From: Marinagarivorans algicola
Lineage (GTDB): Bacteria > Pseudomonadota > Gammaproteobacteria > Pseudomonadales > Cellvibrionaceae
DNA length: 60,855 bases
Assembly (NCBI RefSeq): GCF_001292705.1
Contig: NZ_LGAK01000031.1
Coordinates: 1-60,855 of the forward strand
Reading direction: 5' to 3'
Every line of letters begins with the position of its first letter. Within the stretch, counting starts at the first letter, position 1. This document shows positions 9,538 to 18,846 of this stretch, one piece after another. The notes beneath the pieces were generated by a model. The model saw only the letters and a list, made by a program, of their open reading frames with translations, was not told the DNA's origin and searched no databases. Position numbers and translations under genes: made by a program.

Positions 9538-10119
9538 ATGGCTGATTTAAAGCCTATCACTGTGCCTGCTGCGGCCGAAGGGTTTGAGTATATTCGGCGC
9601 TTTTGGGATGAAAGCGCTCAAGTCGTTACCGCTAAAATACTCCCTGGGCAGTGCTATGTTACTCAGCAGCAAGAAGTCATGACGACGGTTTTGGGCTCTT
9701 GTGTTACAGCATGCATTCGGGACCCAGAGGCCCAAGTCGGGGGGATGAATCATTTCATGCTGCCGTTACAATATGGGTCGGTAGGGATTTCGCGTGCCGA
9801 TACAATAGGTTCCGCATTGTGTTATGGCAATTGGGCTATGGAGTACCTTTTAAAGTCAATACTTAAGCTCGGTGGTCGAAAAGAGCGTTTAGAAATAAAG
9901 CTGTTTGGCGGTGGGCGAGTATTGACCGGTATAACGTACATTGATATTGGGCAGCAAAATATCCAATTTGTTTTAGAATATTTAATGGAGGAGGGCTTAA
10001 AGGTAGTTGCGCAAGATATGGGCGGTATTTACCCTCGAAAGATATTGTATTGCCCATTATCAGGACATGTCAAAATGAAAAAGCTGAAAGTTGTTGGTGC
10101 GAGGGAGCTCGTGAAATAA
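9538..10119 (+). CDS. cheD: Chemoreceptor glutamine deamidase CheD
   Basis: This 193-residue CheD would deamidate receptor glutamines to glutamates and so set the adaptation sites. The catalytic cysteine lies in TTVLGSCVTACI and the histidine in GGMNHFMLP, the conserved Cys-His pair of the family. The substrate-loop motif KLFGGG is also present. It begins 11 bp after cheR and is followed by cheB about 130 bp later, so it is part of the same operon. CheD occurs in the Che2-type clusters of pseudomonads next to CheR and CheB, which supports the assignment. The ribosome site before the ATG is weak. Confidence 0.93.
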   Translation: MADLKPITVPAAAEGFEYIRRFWDESAQVVTAKILPGQCYVTQQQEVMTTVLGSCVTACIRDPEAQVGGMNHFMLPLQYGSVGISRADTIGSALCYGNWAMEYLLKSILKLGGRKERLEIKLFGGGRVLTGITYIDIGQQNIQFVLEYLMEEGLKVVAQDMGGIYPRKILYCPLSGHVKMKKLKVVGARELVK

Positions 10120-10269
10120 GAGCAGGTATATACAAAGCGTGTTACCTTTCGTCGCGACGCATCGAAGTAGGGTTGTATTGCAGTGCTTCAACAGACGGTG
10201 ACTAATAAAACGGGTTGAGTTGTTAGTGACTCGCCGCGCGCGCTATCAATGAGCCTTGTGGACGTGAGT

Positions 10270-11319
10270 ATGGAGCAAAAAAAAGTTAAAGTCCTTATTG
10301 TCGATGACTCTGCATTGATTCGATCTTTGTTGAGTGCAGTGATTAATGAAGACCCCCGCCTAGAAGTGGTTGCAACAGCTAATGACCCTTTTGACGCACG
10401 CGAGAAGATAAAGCATTGGATGCCTGATGTGATTACGCTCGATATTGAAATGCCAAAAATGAATGGCATTGCTTTTTTGAAAAACTTAATGCGTTTACGG
10501 CCAATGCCTGTTGTGATGATTTCTACGTTAACACAAGCCGGCGCGCCAGCAACGCTTGAGGCCTTAGCGCTTGGTGCAGTTGATTACGTTGCAAAACCCC
10601 ATAGCGATGACCCGCAAGCCTTAGCTCATTACGGTCAATCGGTGTGTGAAAAAATATATTGGGCCTCTCAAGCAAATATCGCAAACTTGGTATCTACTGA
10701 TTTTACCGCGCTAAAGATGCCACCAAAAGCTGCACGGGGCACGCTGAAGGCGGGGTTTTTGTGTGCTATTGGTGCCTCAACAGGGGGAACCGAGGCGATA
10801 AAAGCTATTGTCTCGCAATTGCCTGATGATGCACCTCCTATTGTGATTGCTCAGCATATCCCAGCGGCTTTTAGTCAATCTTTTGCAAGGCGGATGAATG
10901 CCTGCTCAGCGATGACGGTTCATGAGGCTGAGCATCAACAGCCTATTGAGCGAGGCCATGCTTACCTTGCGCCAGGTAGTGCGCATTTACTGGTGAAGCG
11001 TATAGGGGCAGGATATTGGTGTCATCTCGATACTGGGCCTGAAGTCAATCGCCACAAACCTTCGGTCGAACCCTTATTTGATTCTGCTAGCGAAGCGGCG
11101 GGTAAACGTCTTATGGCCTTGATACTCACAGGTATGGGAGCCGATGGCGCCGCAGCGATGCGGCGAGTTAAGGAGCGTGGCGCCTATACTGTCGTGCAAG
11201 ACGAGCAATCCTCTGTGGTCTGGGGAATGCCGGGAGCCGCATTTAAATTAGGTGCAGCCTGCGAAGTCTTGGCGTTAGAGAAAATGAGCTTGGCTATTAT
11301 GCGGCAAAGTCGACGATAG
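10270..11319 (+). CDS. cheB: Protein-glutamate methylesterase CheB
   Basis: CheB removes methyl groups from chemoreceptors after phosphorylation by CheA. From the chosen start (MEQKKVKVLIVDD) the protein has 349 residues: a receiver domain with D12-D13 and phosphoacceptor D58 (TLDIEMPKMNG), a linker, then the esterase with serine in IGASTGGTEA, histidine in IAQHIP and aspartate in TGMGADGA. These form the catalytic triad. An in-frame ATG at 10249 would add seven residues but lacks a ribosome site, and neither start is strongly supported. It is the last gene of the chemotaxis run and converges with ampE about 40 bp further on. Confidence 0.94.
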   Translation: MEQKKVKVLIVDDSALIRSLLSAVINEDPRLEVVATANDPFDAREKIKHWMPDVITLDIEMPKMNGIAFLKNLMRLRPMPVVMISTLTQAGAPATLEALALGAVDYVAKPHSDDPQALAHYGQSVCEKIYWASQANIANLVSTDFTALKMPPKAARGTLKAGFLCAIGASTGGTEAIKAIVSQLPDDAPPIVIAQHIPAAFSQSFARRMNACSAMTVHEAEHQQPIERGHAYLAPGSAHLLVKRIGAGYWCHLDTGPEVNRHKPSVEPLFDSASEAAGKRLMALILTGMGADGAAAMRRVKERGAYTVVQDEQSSVVWGMPGAAFKLGAACEVLALEKMSLAIMRQSRR

Positions 11320-11361
11320 TTCATTTTTATGTCAAGAGACTAACCTCAATATAGCGCCTCA

Positions 11362-12231
11362 TTACAGAATAAACACAATAGCTATACAGCCAACCCAAAA
11401 CCAGAGTGTACGCGTTTGTAGTTGCTGTAGGGCTTCGAGTTCTCGGCGTGTAATTTCTTGTGTTTGAGGTATGTCATGATCAACGGCTAGGGCGCCTTCA
11501 AGGCTTTGGAGTAGGACATCTTGATTGCTGATATTTTTAGTGTTGGATTGCTTCCAGGCATGCATACAGCTTGTAAAGTTACCAGTTACCGCATATGTAA
11601 GCCCTAAGACTCGCACCGCAGGCCACTCAATAATAGCGATCAAGCGGGTAAACTCACGATGTGTTTTGGTGTTTGTATGAGCTGAGCGAGGAACCACTTG
11701 CTGTAGCCAAAGGTGACACAGGCGATAACAGATAGCGCCTACAGGCCCAAATAAGGCAAACCAAAAGACCACAGCAAAAAAACGCTCAAAACCTTGATAG
11801 TTGGCTTGCGATAAAAAACTTTTGTTGAGCTTAGCCCAGTGATTGGACTCTATGCTGCTAACAGGGGTCTGAATCGCTTGTGCGGCCAAACAGGCTTGGT
11901 GCCAATCGCCTTTGGCTTCTGCGACAATAAAATCGGTAATGTGACGTGTTAACTCCCCTCGGCCAAAGCTGTACAGTAAAACCGCACATGAAAAAACAAT
12001 ATATAAAAAATGATTGTATTGATGCAATGTGCTCGATACCGCAAAAGTAGCAATAGAGACCAAGCTGATGACAATAGAGAAGTTAATGGTTGTATCGTTA
12101 ATATCTATTTTGTGTAGCCAATGGCTAAGTTGAGTGTCGAGGGTGATAAGCCATGCATCATATTGCAGCGGGTTACTGGATTTCCAAAGCTGCTTTAATG
12201 TAATGGCAATGAGTAAGCTGAATAGAAGCAA
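11362..12231 (-). CDS. ampE: AmpE-like inner-membrane protein
   Basis: This 289-residue protein has several membrane segments: an N-terminal one (LLFSLLIAITL), a pair near residues 48-90, one near 150-175 (FFAVVFWFALFGPVGAICY), and one at the C-terminus (FWVGCIAIVFIL). The GPVGAICYRL and EWPAVRVLGL segments resemble the AmpE/CobD-like family. AmpE accompanies AmpD and is thought to act as a membrane sensor in beta-lactamase induction. The start is a TTG preceded by AAGGA at about 8 nt. That ribosome site begins just where a four-fold 15-bp tandem repeat ends, so repeat number could affect expression. It lies downstream of ampD on the same strand. Confidence 0.82.
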   Translation of the reverse strand: MLLFSLLIAITLKQLWKSSNPLQYDAWLITLDTQLSHWLHKIDINDTTINFSIVISLVSIATFAVSSTLHQYNHFLYIVFSCAVLLYSFGRGELTRHITDFIVAEAKGDWHQACLAAQAIQTPVSSIESNHWAKLNKSFLSQANYQGFERFFAVVFWFALFGPVGAICYRLCHLWLQQVVPRSAHTNTKTHREFTRLIAIIEWPAVRVLGLTYAVTGNFTSCMHAWKQSNTKNISNQDVLLQSLEGALAVDHDIPQTQEITRRELEALQQLQTRTLWFWVGCIAIVFIL

Positions 12232-12246
12232 GGTCTTATCCTTAGG

Positions 12247-12306
12247 TTAAAGTCAAAGGGGTTAAAGTCAAAGGGGTTAAAGTCAAAGGGGTTAAAGTCA
12301 AAGGGG
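12247..12306. repeat. 15-bp tandem repeat, four perfect copies
   Basis: The unit TTAAAGTCAAAGGGG is repeated perfectly at 12247, 12262, 12277 and 12292, with a partial fifth copy (TTAAATCAAA) from 12307. The array lies between the ampD stop and the ampE start and ends next to the ampE ribosome site. Since 15 is a multiple of three, read-through frames show LTLTP repeats, but no real gene covers it. Copy number could vary by slippage. Confidence 0.9.
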
Positions 12307-12407
12307 TTAAATCAAAAAAAGAGTAAAAGCCAAAGGTTAATCTTATCACCTTTGCTGTTATAGCATTACATAGGCACGTTTTTTTACCGAGTGCAGACCG
12401 TGTATGT

Positions 12408-13010
12408 TTATGCCAAGGCCGATTTATAGCGTTGCCAGTCGAAGCTTGGACCTGGGTCTGTTTTTCGGTTAGGGGCAATATCTTGATGGCCAGTAATTCG
12501 ATGAGGTGTGATAAGAGGGTAGAGCTGTTGCAATACTTTAGTGAGGCGGATGAGCGAGTGGTATTGGGCATCGGTATAAGGGATATCATCGGTGCCTTCT
12601 AACTCTATGCCAATACTGTAATCATTGCAGTTATCCTGGCCCTCAAAAAGCGACTGCCCAGCATGCCATGCACGCGCTTCAAAGCTGACAAACTGTATGA
12701 CTTTGCCTGTCCGCTCGATGAGGCAATGCGCAGAGACTTGCAGTTCACCAATGGTTTTGAAGTAAGGGTGTTTGTCGATGTTGAGGGTATTGCAAAAAAA
12801 TGCCGGTATGTCATTAGTGCCAAACTGTCCCGGCGGTAAGCTGATGTTATGAATCACTAGCAAACTCACAGGGCATCCTGATGGCCGTTGGTTAAAGTTA
12901 GGGCTGGGGCAGTGTTGTGTGTCGCAGAGCCAACCGGTTTGGCCGCTGTTGAGTAACGAGGGGGGGAGATGTGATGAGCGGTGTTGTGAGTGCTGTGTTT
13001 TTTTCTTCAT
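12408..13010 (-). CDS. ampD: 1,6-anhydro-N-acetylmuramoyl-L-alanine amidase AmpD
   Basis: AmpD is the cytoplasmic zinc amidase that splits the stem peptide from anhydro-muropeptides during cell-wall recycling. Loss of its activity induces AmpC beta-lactamase in many gammaproteobacteria. This 200-residue protein shows the family motifs LLVIHNISLPPG (first zinc histidine), SAHCLIERTG, and TGHQDIAPNRKTDPGPSFDW (second histidine and the aspartate). There is no signal peptide, as expected for the cytosolic form. The N-terminal 25 residues are polar and not conserved. A later start is possible. The gene lies after acnB, separated by a strong hairpin, and is followed by ampE. Confidence 0.93.
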   Translation of the reverse strand: MKKKTQHSQHRSSHLPPSLLNSGQTGWLCDTQHCPSPNFNQRPSGCPVSLLVIHNISLPPGQFGTNDIPAFFCNTLNIDKHPYFKTIGELQVSAHCLIERTGKVIQFVSFEARAWHAGQSLFEGQDNCNDYSIGIELEGTDDIPYTDAQYHSLIRLTKVLQQLYPLITPHRITGHQDIAPNRKTDPGPSFDWQRYKSALA

Positions 13011-13037
13011 GACAGATCTGTCGAGTGAAGGTTGAAG

Positions 13038-13084
13038 GTGCCAAAGCCTTACACCGGAGTTTCTGTGTGTAGAGGCTTTGGCAC
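13038..13084 (-). terminator. Long hairpin between acnB and ampD
   Basis: GTGCCAAAGCCT at 13038-13049 pairs perfectly with AGGCTTTGGCAC at 13073-13084, and an inner TACAC/GTGTA pair extends the stem. Four T residues follow on the plus strand, while an A/T-rich tract borders it on the acnB side. It most likely ends or attenuates acnB transcription, with ampD as a separate or partly coupled unit. Confidence 0.65.
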
Positions 13085-13114
13085 TTTTAAAAAAAGAATG
13101 AAGAGGTGAAAGCG

Positions 13115-15739
13115 TTAAACTTTAACCTCGACAATCTCGGTGGCTGCAATGCGCTTGCCTTCTTCGGCGCCTTTTTGGAAGCTTTCGATTTGATCAAAGT
13201 TCATATACTTAAAGATTTCATCGCTCATGCTATCGAGCTGAGAGGCGTATTCCATATACTCAGCTGGGGTAGGTAGTTTACCTAAAATGCCACCAACAGC
13301 CGCTAGCTCGGCGGAAGTTAGATAGACATTAGCGCCATTACCTAAGCGGTTGGGAAAGTTACGTGTCGATGTTGAAAGCACTGTTGCGCCATCAGCAACG
13401 CGCGCTTGGTTACCCATACACAACGAGCAGCCGGGCATCTCCATGCGAGCGCCTTTTGCCCCAAATATGTTGTAATAACCCTCTTCCATTAAGGTGTGCG
13501 CATCCATTTTGGTGGGCGGTGAGATCCAGAAACGTGATTTAAGTGGGCCTTTAGTGGTCTCAAAGAGCTTACCTGCTGCGCGGAAATGGCCAATATTGGT
13601 CATACACGAGCCAATAAAGACTTCATCAACCGTATCGCCCGCTACTTCAGACAGTAAGCGTGCATCATCGGGGTCGTTAGGGCAGCATACAACCGGTTCG
13701 GTAACTTCGGCTAAATCGATCTCAATAACGGCGGCATATTCAGCGTCAGCATCGCCAGCCATTAAGGTTGGGTTGGCAATCCACTCTTCCATTTTGCTGG
13801 CGCGGCGCTCAAGTGTACGCGGGTCACCGTAACCTTCGGCCACCATCCAGCGCAGTAAGGTAATGTTGGAGCGTAAATATTCGGTGATGCTGGCTTCAGA
13901 TTGCTTAATGGTGCAACCGGCAGCTGAGCGCTCAGCAGAGGCATCGGATAATTCAAAGGCTTGCTCAACAGTGAGATCTTCTAAGCCTTCAATTTCAAGG
14001 ATACGGCCCGAGAAGATATTCTTTTTGCCTTTTTTCTCGACGGTTAATAAGCCTTGCTTGATAGCGTAAAGGGGGATGGCATGTACGAGGTCACGCAAGG
14101 TGATGCCCGGTTGCATTTTGCCTTTAAAGCGCACTAGGACTGACTCGGGCATATCTAAAGGCATAACACCTGTGGCGGCAGCAAAGGCAACTAAGCCGGA
14201 GCCGGCAGGGAACGAGATGCCCATAGGGAAGCGGGTATGCGAATCGCCGCCTGTACCCACGGTATCGGGTAATAACATGCGGTTGAGCCAGCTATGAATA
14301 ATGCCGTCGCCGGGGCGTAATGACACGCCGCCACGGGTCATGATAAAGTCGGGTAAGGTGTGCTGGGTGCTAATATCAACCGGCTTGGGGTAGGCTGCTG
14401 TATGGCAAAATGATTGCATAGTCAGGTCAGCAGAGAAGCCTAGGCAAGCGAGGTCTTTGAGTTCATCGCGGGTCATTGGGCCGGTTGTGTCTTGCGAGCC
14501 TACGGTGGTCATTTTGGGTTCGCAGTAGGTGCCTGGGCGCACACCTTGGCCTTCAGGTAAACCGCATGCGCGACCAACCATTTTTTGAGCTAATGTGAAA
14601 CCTTTGGTACTTTCGGCTGGCGAGGAGGGTACGCGGAACAAGGTCGACGCAGGCAAGCCAAGAGACTCACGTGCTTTGGCGGTTAAGCCACGGCCAATAA
14701 TTAAATTAATACGACCACCAGCGCGCACTTCATCCAATAATACATCAGACTTCAAGGCAAACTCGCTCAAAACTTCACCCGACTCAGACAGTATCTTACC
14801 GTCATAGGGGCGTACTTCGATGATGTCACCCATGCCGATTTTTTCGACAGGTGCTTCAAAAACTAAAGCGCCTGCATCTTCCATGGTGTTGTAAAAAATA
14901 GGGGCTACTTTGCCACCAATACAAATGCCACCGCCATGCTTATTAGGAACACCGGGAATTTCATTGCCAAAAAACCATAAAACTGAATTGGTGGCTGATT
15001 TGCGTGATGAGCCTGTACCCACGACATCGCCAACAAAGGCAACGGGAAGGCCTTGGTCTTGTACTGCTTTTACTTGTGCGATAGGGCCTGTAACGCCTGG
15101 TTCGTCAGGGGTTAAGCCGTCGCGTTCCATTTTGTACATGGCCAGTGCGTGAAGCGGAATATCAGGGCGGCTCCAAGCATCCGGTGCCGGTGATAAATCA
15201 TCCGTATTGGTTTCACCTGTGACTTTAAATACCGCCACTTTAATGCTTTCGGCAACTGCATCACGGTTGGTAAACCATTCGGCATCGGCCCAACTTTGAA
15301 TGACTTCTTTGGCAACGGCGTTACCCGCTTTGGCTTTTTCTTCAACATCGTGGAAGGCGTCAAACATGAGTAGCGTGTGCTTAAGCTCTGTTGCGGCAGC
15401 CTGAGCTAATTCTTCTGAATCGAGTAGCGCGACCAATGTTTCAATGTTATAACCGCCATGCATATTGCCTAGCAATTTCACTGCATCTATTTTGGTTATG
15501 ATGGGCGATGCCGTATCGCCTTTAGCGACAGCTGACAAAAAGCCTGCCTTAACGTATGCGGCCTCGTCAACACCCGGCGGTACGCGTGTGCTTAGCAGCT
15601 CGATAAGGGTATCCTCTTCACCGGCCGGTGGGCTTTTTAATAGCTCAACGAGGTCTGCCACTTGTTCTGGCGAAAGTGGCTTGGGTGGTATGCCTTGCGC
15701 TGCGCGCTCGGCAACATGTTCACGGTAAGCTTCTAACAC
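13115..15739 (-). CDS. acnB: Aconitate hydratase B
   Basis: AcnB interconverts citrate and isocitrate in the TCA cycle through a [4Fe-4S] cluster. The start is the GTG at 15739, which gives [16 protein letters not shown], the usual AcnB N-terminus, with AGAGGA placed 7 nt upstream. The in-frame ATG 45 bp further out would add a non-conserved extension. At 874 residues it matches the family length. Cluster cysteines are visible in [17 protein letters not shown] and in the [10 protein letters not shown] motif. The HEAT-like N-terminal domain ([18 protein letters not shown]) marks the B type rather than AcnA. The gene stands alone behind a 680-bp non-coding stretch. Confidence 0.96.
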   Translation of the reverse strand: MLEAYREHVAERAAQGIPPKPLSPEQVADLVELLKSPPAGEEDTLIELLSTRVPPGVDEAAYVKAGFLSAVAKGDTASPIITKIDAVKLLGNMHGGYNIETLVALLDSEELAQAAATELKHTLLMFDAFHDVEEKAKAGNAVAKEVIQSWADAEWFTNRDAVAESIKVAVFKVTGETNTDDLSPAPDAWSRPDIPLHALAMYKMERDGLTPDEPGVTGPIAQVKAVQDQGLPVAFVGDVVGTGSSRKSATNSVLWFFGNEIPGVPNKHGGGICIGGKVAPIFYNTMEDAGALVFEAPVEKIGMGDIIEVRPYDGKILSESGEVLSEFALKSDVLLDEVRAGGRINLIIGRGLTAKARESLGLPASTLFRVPSSPAESTKGFTLAQKMVGRACGLPEGQGVRPGTYCEPKMTTVGSQDTTGPMTRDELKDLACLGFSADLTMQSFCHTAAYPKPVDISTQHTLPDFIMTRGGVSLRPGDGIIHSWLNRMLLPDTVGTGGDSHTRFPMGISFPAGSGLVAFAAATGVMPLDMPESVLVRFKGKMQPGITLRDLVHAIPLYAIKQGLLTVEKKGKKNIFSGRILEIEGLEDLTVEQAFELSDASAERSAAGCTIKQSEASITEYLRSNITLLRWMVAEGYGDPRTLERRASKMEEWIANPTLMAGDADAEYAAVIEIDLAEVTEPVVCCPNDPDDARLLSEVAGDTVDEVFIGSCMTNIGHFRAAGKLFETTKGPLKSRFWISPPTKMDAHTLMEEGYYNIFGAKGARMEMPGCSLCMGNQARVADGATVLSTSTRNFPNRLGNGANVYLTSAELAAVGGILGKLPTPAEYMEYASQLDSMSDEIFKYMNFDQIESFQKGAEEGKRIAATEIVEVKV

Positions 15740-15895
15740 GAAGTAATCCTCTTTTGTAATGAAACGCTGGCCCTTTGCGGGCACAAGCAGTAATAACAGT
15801 GTTGTGCTGTTATCAGTATGGACTGGGTGGCCAGTTTATTATGCAACGACATCCTGCTTAGTTAAACTCGCATGGTATGGCGTGGAAAGGCATAG

Positions 15896-15925
15896 TGTCA
15901 GCGATGTTAGTGCCAGCGATATTAG
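15896..15925. repeat. Imperfect 15-bp tandem duplication
   Basis: TGTCAGCGATGTTAG (15896-15910) is followed directly by TGCCAGCGATATTAG (15911-15925), with two mismatches. It lies upstream of acnB and is one of several short tandem duplications between genes in this window. Confidence 0.7.
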
Positions 15926-16358
15926 TGTAGGCGAATATCCGTGCAAAAAACATGAACCTTTTAAGCACCTCTAAAGACCTGTCATCGATAGCACCCACCT
16001 CTTATTTGGAGTGCAGATACTACCGCAAAAGACTGAAAGTGTCTAAATCGACGGGAAACAACAGCCTATATTGTACTAAATTGGCGTCTTTTGTACGTTT
16101 TGTTGGCGGCTGTTAAGGGTTTTTTGACCAAGCCCAGTCAAGCAGCTACACGCTAAGCGAACCGAAGGGAGTATTGGGCCGTGCAAGTGATACATTGAGG
16201 GAGCGTTTATTACTGAGCGCGTTAGGTTTATGGTTGCACATTAAGAGGAAACAAGGAGGTGAGCGTTTCAGTTATAGTAACAGCGCGCTTGATGAGGTGT
16301 GCCCATTCGTGTCTAAAAAGGTATTCTAGAAGTCCCTATGTATCCTAAGGTTTATGCA

Positions 16359-16396
16359 CTATAAACTTATGTACTCTAGAGTACATAAGTTTATAG
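16359..16396. repeat. Perfect 38-bp palindrome
   Basis: The 19 bases 16359-16377 are the exact reverse complement of 16378-16396, with no loop; the centre reads CTCTAGAG. No T-run follows, so it is not a standard terminator. It lies 27 bp past the lectin stop codon. It could be a cruciform, a dimeric operator or a recombination scar. Confidence 0.9.
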
Positions 16397-16404
16397 AAGG
16401 TCTA

Positions 16405-16424
16405 GATCGCAGTGCCGAGCGATC
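16405..16424 (-). terminator. Hairpin overlapping the lectin stop codon
   Basis: GATCGC at 16405-16410 pairs with GCGATC at 16419-16424 around an 8-nt loop. It overlaps the TGA of the minus-strand lectin gene. With the adjacent 38-bp palindrome it may protect or end the lectin mRNA. A T-tract is missing. Confidence 0.35.
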
Positions 16425-17238
16425 AAAAATTTACTGCTTGACTAGATGATGATTGTGTGACGGTGTTGACAGGCACGAGCTGCCATTGCTGATTATTTCC
16501 ACCCCAATAGGTCCACAGCCGCACTTGCGCGCTGTTATGGGTATTTAAACCAAATAGGTCGAGTGATTTGCCGTTAAAACGTGATGCGATAGAAACATAA
16601 TTAGGTTCAGAATCACTAATAAGCCAGTGTTGATTCCAGCTGTCAGCGACCGTACCTGCGGTTACTTGCGCGCCATCGCTAGTTTGCCAGTCTTTAATTT
16701 CGAGTGCGCTGTTGTGATGGCTTGTGATAGAAAAATAACCGTCTTTGCGCTTAGTAATCGTAAAATGTTGCTCGGCGCTGCCAGTATAAGGCGCTTGCTG
16801 TAACATGCCTTGGGCATTGAGAAATAAGGCCTTGGCGCTGTGACGAGATATAATAGCGTAGGTGCCATCACTCAGCTCGGCAGCTGATTGAATAAACGTA
16901 TGTGCTTTCTGGGTCTTTTTGACTGCGACAGAACATGTTGCGTTTTCTGTATCGCTCGCGACACGGTTAAACGCTCGCTCACTGCACGTAAATGCGCCGT
17001 TGAGAATTTTGTAGGCATATTGCCCTTGGCTACCGAAGGCGACCAAACTTGATTTAGCAACAGCACAGGTCTGACCATAAGAGCAAATAGCCACATAGCC
17101 CTCAGGGGCTGTGCCGTTATTGGCTGCGTGCGCTTGACCACTCAGGCTTGCGACGACAGCGCCCAAGGTACTGCATGTGAGCCATATATGAGTGCGTAAG
17201 GTTTTTTTTATCACATCACTATATCTGCGTGTTTTCAA
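16423..17238 (-). CDS. Exported beta-trefoil (ricin B-type) lectin-domain protein
   Basis: This 271-residue exported protein has a signal peptide (hydrophobic run ending SGQAHA, then ANNGTAPEG). Next comes a cysteine-containing region (VAICSYGQTCAVAKSS, with GAFTCSER and ATCSVAV), probably two disulfides. From about residue 110 there is a beta-trefoil domain of three repeats, recognised by the lectin signatures in QHFTITK, NQHWLIS and NNQQWQLVPV with their preceding sugar-site loops. Such domains bind galactose or xylose-type polysaccharides, usually as part of secreted glycoside hydrolases. No catalytic domain is attached here, so it may act as a stand-alone carbohydrate-binding protein. The start is probably TTG, with GGAG about 10 nt upstream. 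No operon partner is evident. Confidence 0.75.
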   Translation of the reverse strand: MKTRRYSDVIKKTLRTHIWLTCSTLGAVVASLSGQAHAANNGTAPEGYVAICSYGQTCAVAKSSLVAFGSQGQYAYKILNGAFTCSERAFNRVASDTENATCSVAVKKTQKAHTFIQSAAELSDGTYAIISRHSAKALFLNAQGMLQQAPYTGSAEQHFTITKRKDGYFSITSHHNSALEIKDWQTSDGAQVTAGTVADSWNQHWLISDSEPNYVSIASRFNGKSLDLFGLNTHNSAQVRLWTYWGGNNQQWQLVPVNTVTQSSSSQAVNF

Positions 17239-17416
17239 AATCAGTCTTCTCCGCTTCCTATGCGGGCGCTTTCGCCCTGCATAATTCCATTAATCATATA
17301 CAACAATCGTAGAGCGCTAAAAGCATCTTGCTCTCAGATTGGGAAATTGAGCACCTTTTTATAACTAAGTGCGTCAGTTTGTGTGTTAATCGTGCTTTTT
17401 TGGCCGTTATGTCGAG

Positions 17417-18124
17417 TCAGACCTTATTTTTATAGCATGCCTTTAAAGTATCAAGAGTATTGATGTTGGTAAAGCTATCTTTCGGGTAATGATCGGTTAA
17501 GTCTATAGCTTGCGTATTAAGCTTTTGTAACACCTGTTTTAAAGCCCGTTGCCTACTCTGCAGTGCTTGTTGTACGGTATGCAGGCTATTTTTGTGCCAT
17601 AAGCTGTGTGCATAATGATGGCGATTGTGATGAACAACATACAATGCCTGCGTGGCGTAGGAGCTAGCATTGGGCCTGTCGGGATTTACACTGATTCTAC
17701 CTGCATTTAAGAGTTGGCCAGCCCAATCGCTTGGGACCCAAGGCGTATCACAAGGTATGACTGCGAGCCACTCTAAGTGGAGCTGTTCGGCTAACCAGAG
17801 TAACCCTTGATGTATTCCTGCTAAGGGTCCTTGTGTGCCGTTGTCTGGTAGGTGGACGTACGAGGCTAAAAAGGGGTGTTTATAGATGTGCGGACCAGTG
17901 CTGATTAGTGTCGTGCTGGCGCAGGCCAAGCCTTTTTGGAGGCTGTACTGGAGCAGTGGCTGTCCATCATATTCAACCAAGGCTTTATTTTGTAAGCCCA
18001 TACGTGTACTTTGCCCACCGGCAAGCACCAGACCAGCAAAAGGCACCGCTGCGGGTTGCTGGCGGTTAATGGATGCCTGTTGAGTGGTCGTGTGACTTTC
18101 AGTGTGTGGGGTATTTCGGCTCAT
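17417..18124 (-). CDS. mobA: Molybdenum cofactor guanylyltransferase MobA
   Basis: MobA transfers GMP from GTP to molybdopterin cofactor, making the guanine dinucleotide form used by DMSO-reductase-type enzymes. The nucleotide-binding signature LVLAGGQSTRMG, followed by the lysine in NKALVEYDGQPLLQYSL, is typical, as are GPLAGIHQGL and the metal-site motif VIPCDTPWVP. The protein has 235 residues, with about 28 extra polar residues before the domain. The ATG at 18124 is preferred over an upstream TTG. It is divergent from pdxH with only 36 bp between the chosen starts, so the two promoters must overlap. No other molybdenum genes are in the window. Confidence 0.87.
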   Translation of the reverse strand: MSRNTPHTESHTTTQQASINRQQPAAVPFAGLVLAGGQSTRMGLQNKALVEYDGQPLLQYSLQKGLACASTTLISTGPHIYKHPFLASYVHLPDNGTQGPLAGIHQGLLWLAEQLHLEWLAVIPCDTPWVPSDWAGQLLNAGRISVNPDRPNASSYATQALYVVHHNRHHYAHSLWHKNSLHTVQQALQSRQRALKQVLQKLNTQAIDLTDHYPKDSFTNINTLDTLKACYKNKV

Positions 18125-18160
18125 CAATCGCTTTATTCTTATTGTTAATGTGAGGTGGAT

Positions 18161-18796
18161 ATGGACTTAGAGTCTATACGGCGTGAATATTTAAAAGGTG
18201 GGTTACGTCGTGAAAGTTTACACGATGACCCTAGGATTCAGTTTGAGCGCTGGATGGATAATGCTATTCATTCCGAAGTGCCAGACCCTACCGCTATGAC
18301 ACTCGCTACGGTGAGCGCAAGTGGAGAGCCTACGCAGCGCATTGTGCTGCTTAAGCATACCGATGACAAAGGCTTTGTTTTTTATACGAATTATTCTAGT
18401 CGTAAAGCCTTGGATATTGCAGCGAATAATCAAGTGAGCTTGCATTTTCCTTGGCATTTTATGGAGCGTCAGGTCAAAATTAATGGTTTTGCCCATAAAG
18501 TGCCTGTGGCGGAGTCACTCGCGTATTTTTTGTCACGTCCGCATGATAGTCAAGTTGCGGCATGGTCGAGTGAGCAAAGCCATGCCGTGAGTTCAAGGCA
18601 GTTACTTGAAACCCAGTTTGCACGAATGAAAGCTAAATTTAAGCAAGGCCAGGTGCCCTTACCTGACTTTTGGGGTGGTTTTAGAATAGAGCCTTATCGG
18701 TATGAATTTTGGCAAGGTGGGGCAATGCGTTTGCACGATCGTTTTGAGTATGTCAAAGAAAAAACGAGTTGGCGCATCCAACGCTTGGCTCCTTGA
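18161..18796 (+). CDS. pdxH: Pyridoxamine 5'-phosphate oxidase PdxH
   Basis: PdxH uses FMN and oxygen to convert pyridoxine or pyridoxamine 5'-phosphate to pyridoxal 5'-phosphate, the last step of vitamin B6 synthesis and salvage. At about 211 residues it is full length. Motifs include the N-terminal [10 protein letters not shown], the FMN-binding stretch [23 protein letters not shown], and the C-terminal [20 protein letters not shown] with LHDR. The ATG at 18161 is preferred because GAGG lies 5 nt upstream, although a GTG six bases earlier is in frame. A hairpin (18818-18840) lies just downstream. Confidence 0.96.
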   Translation: MDLESIRREYLKGGLRRESLHDDPRIQFERWMDNAIHSEVPDPTAMTLATVSASGEPTQRIVLLKHTDDKGFVFYTNYSSRKALDIAANNQVSLHFPWHFMERQVKINGFAHKVPVAESLAYFLSRPHDSQVAAWSSEQSHAVSSRQLLETQFARMKAKFKQGQVPLPDFWGGFRIEPYRYEFWQGGAMRLHDRFEYVKEKTSWRIQRLAP

Positions 18797-18817
18797 CGAC
18801 CTGTGTTAGGGCTTTGC

Positions 18818-18840
18818 CCGCTATCCCACAATGATAGCGG
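18818..18840 (+). terminator. Hairpin after pdxH
   Basis: CCGCTATC at 18818-18825 pairs with GATAGCGG at 18833-18840 around a 7-nt loop, 20 bp past the pdxH stop. The T-tract is weak (TTAA), so it is a doubtful intrinsic terminator. Confidence 0.4.
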
Positions 18841-18846
18841 TTAACC

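Larger units (their letters stand above)
15740..16422. other. Long non-coding stretch upstream of acnB
   Basis: About 680 bp between acnB and the lectin gene hold no credible gene. Near acnB there is an imperfect tandem duplication (15896-15925). Near the lectin gene there is a 38-bp perfect palindrome (16359-16396) and a second hairpin (16405-16424). The acnB promoter must lie here, but I could not fix it. Confidence 0.6.

Noticed and set aside
12247-12306. Possible CRISPR array
   Set aside because: The copies are directly adjacent with no spacers, and there are no cas genes.
12242-12589. A minus-strand frame of 115 codons with repeated LTLTP
   Set aside because: It is a by-product of the 15-bp tandem repeat and overlaps the real ampD gene in another frame.
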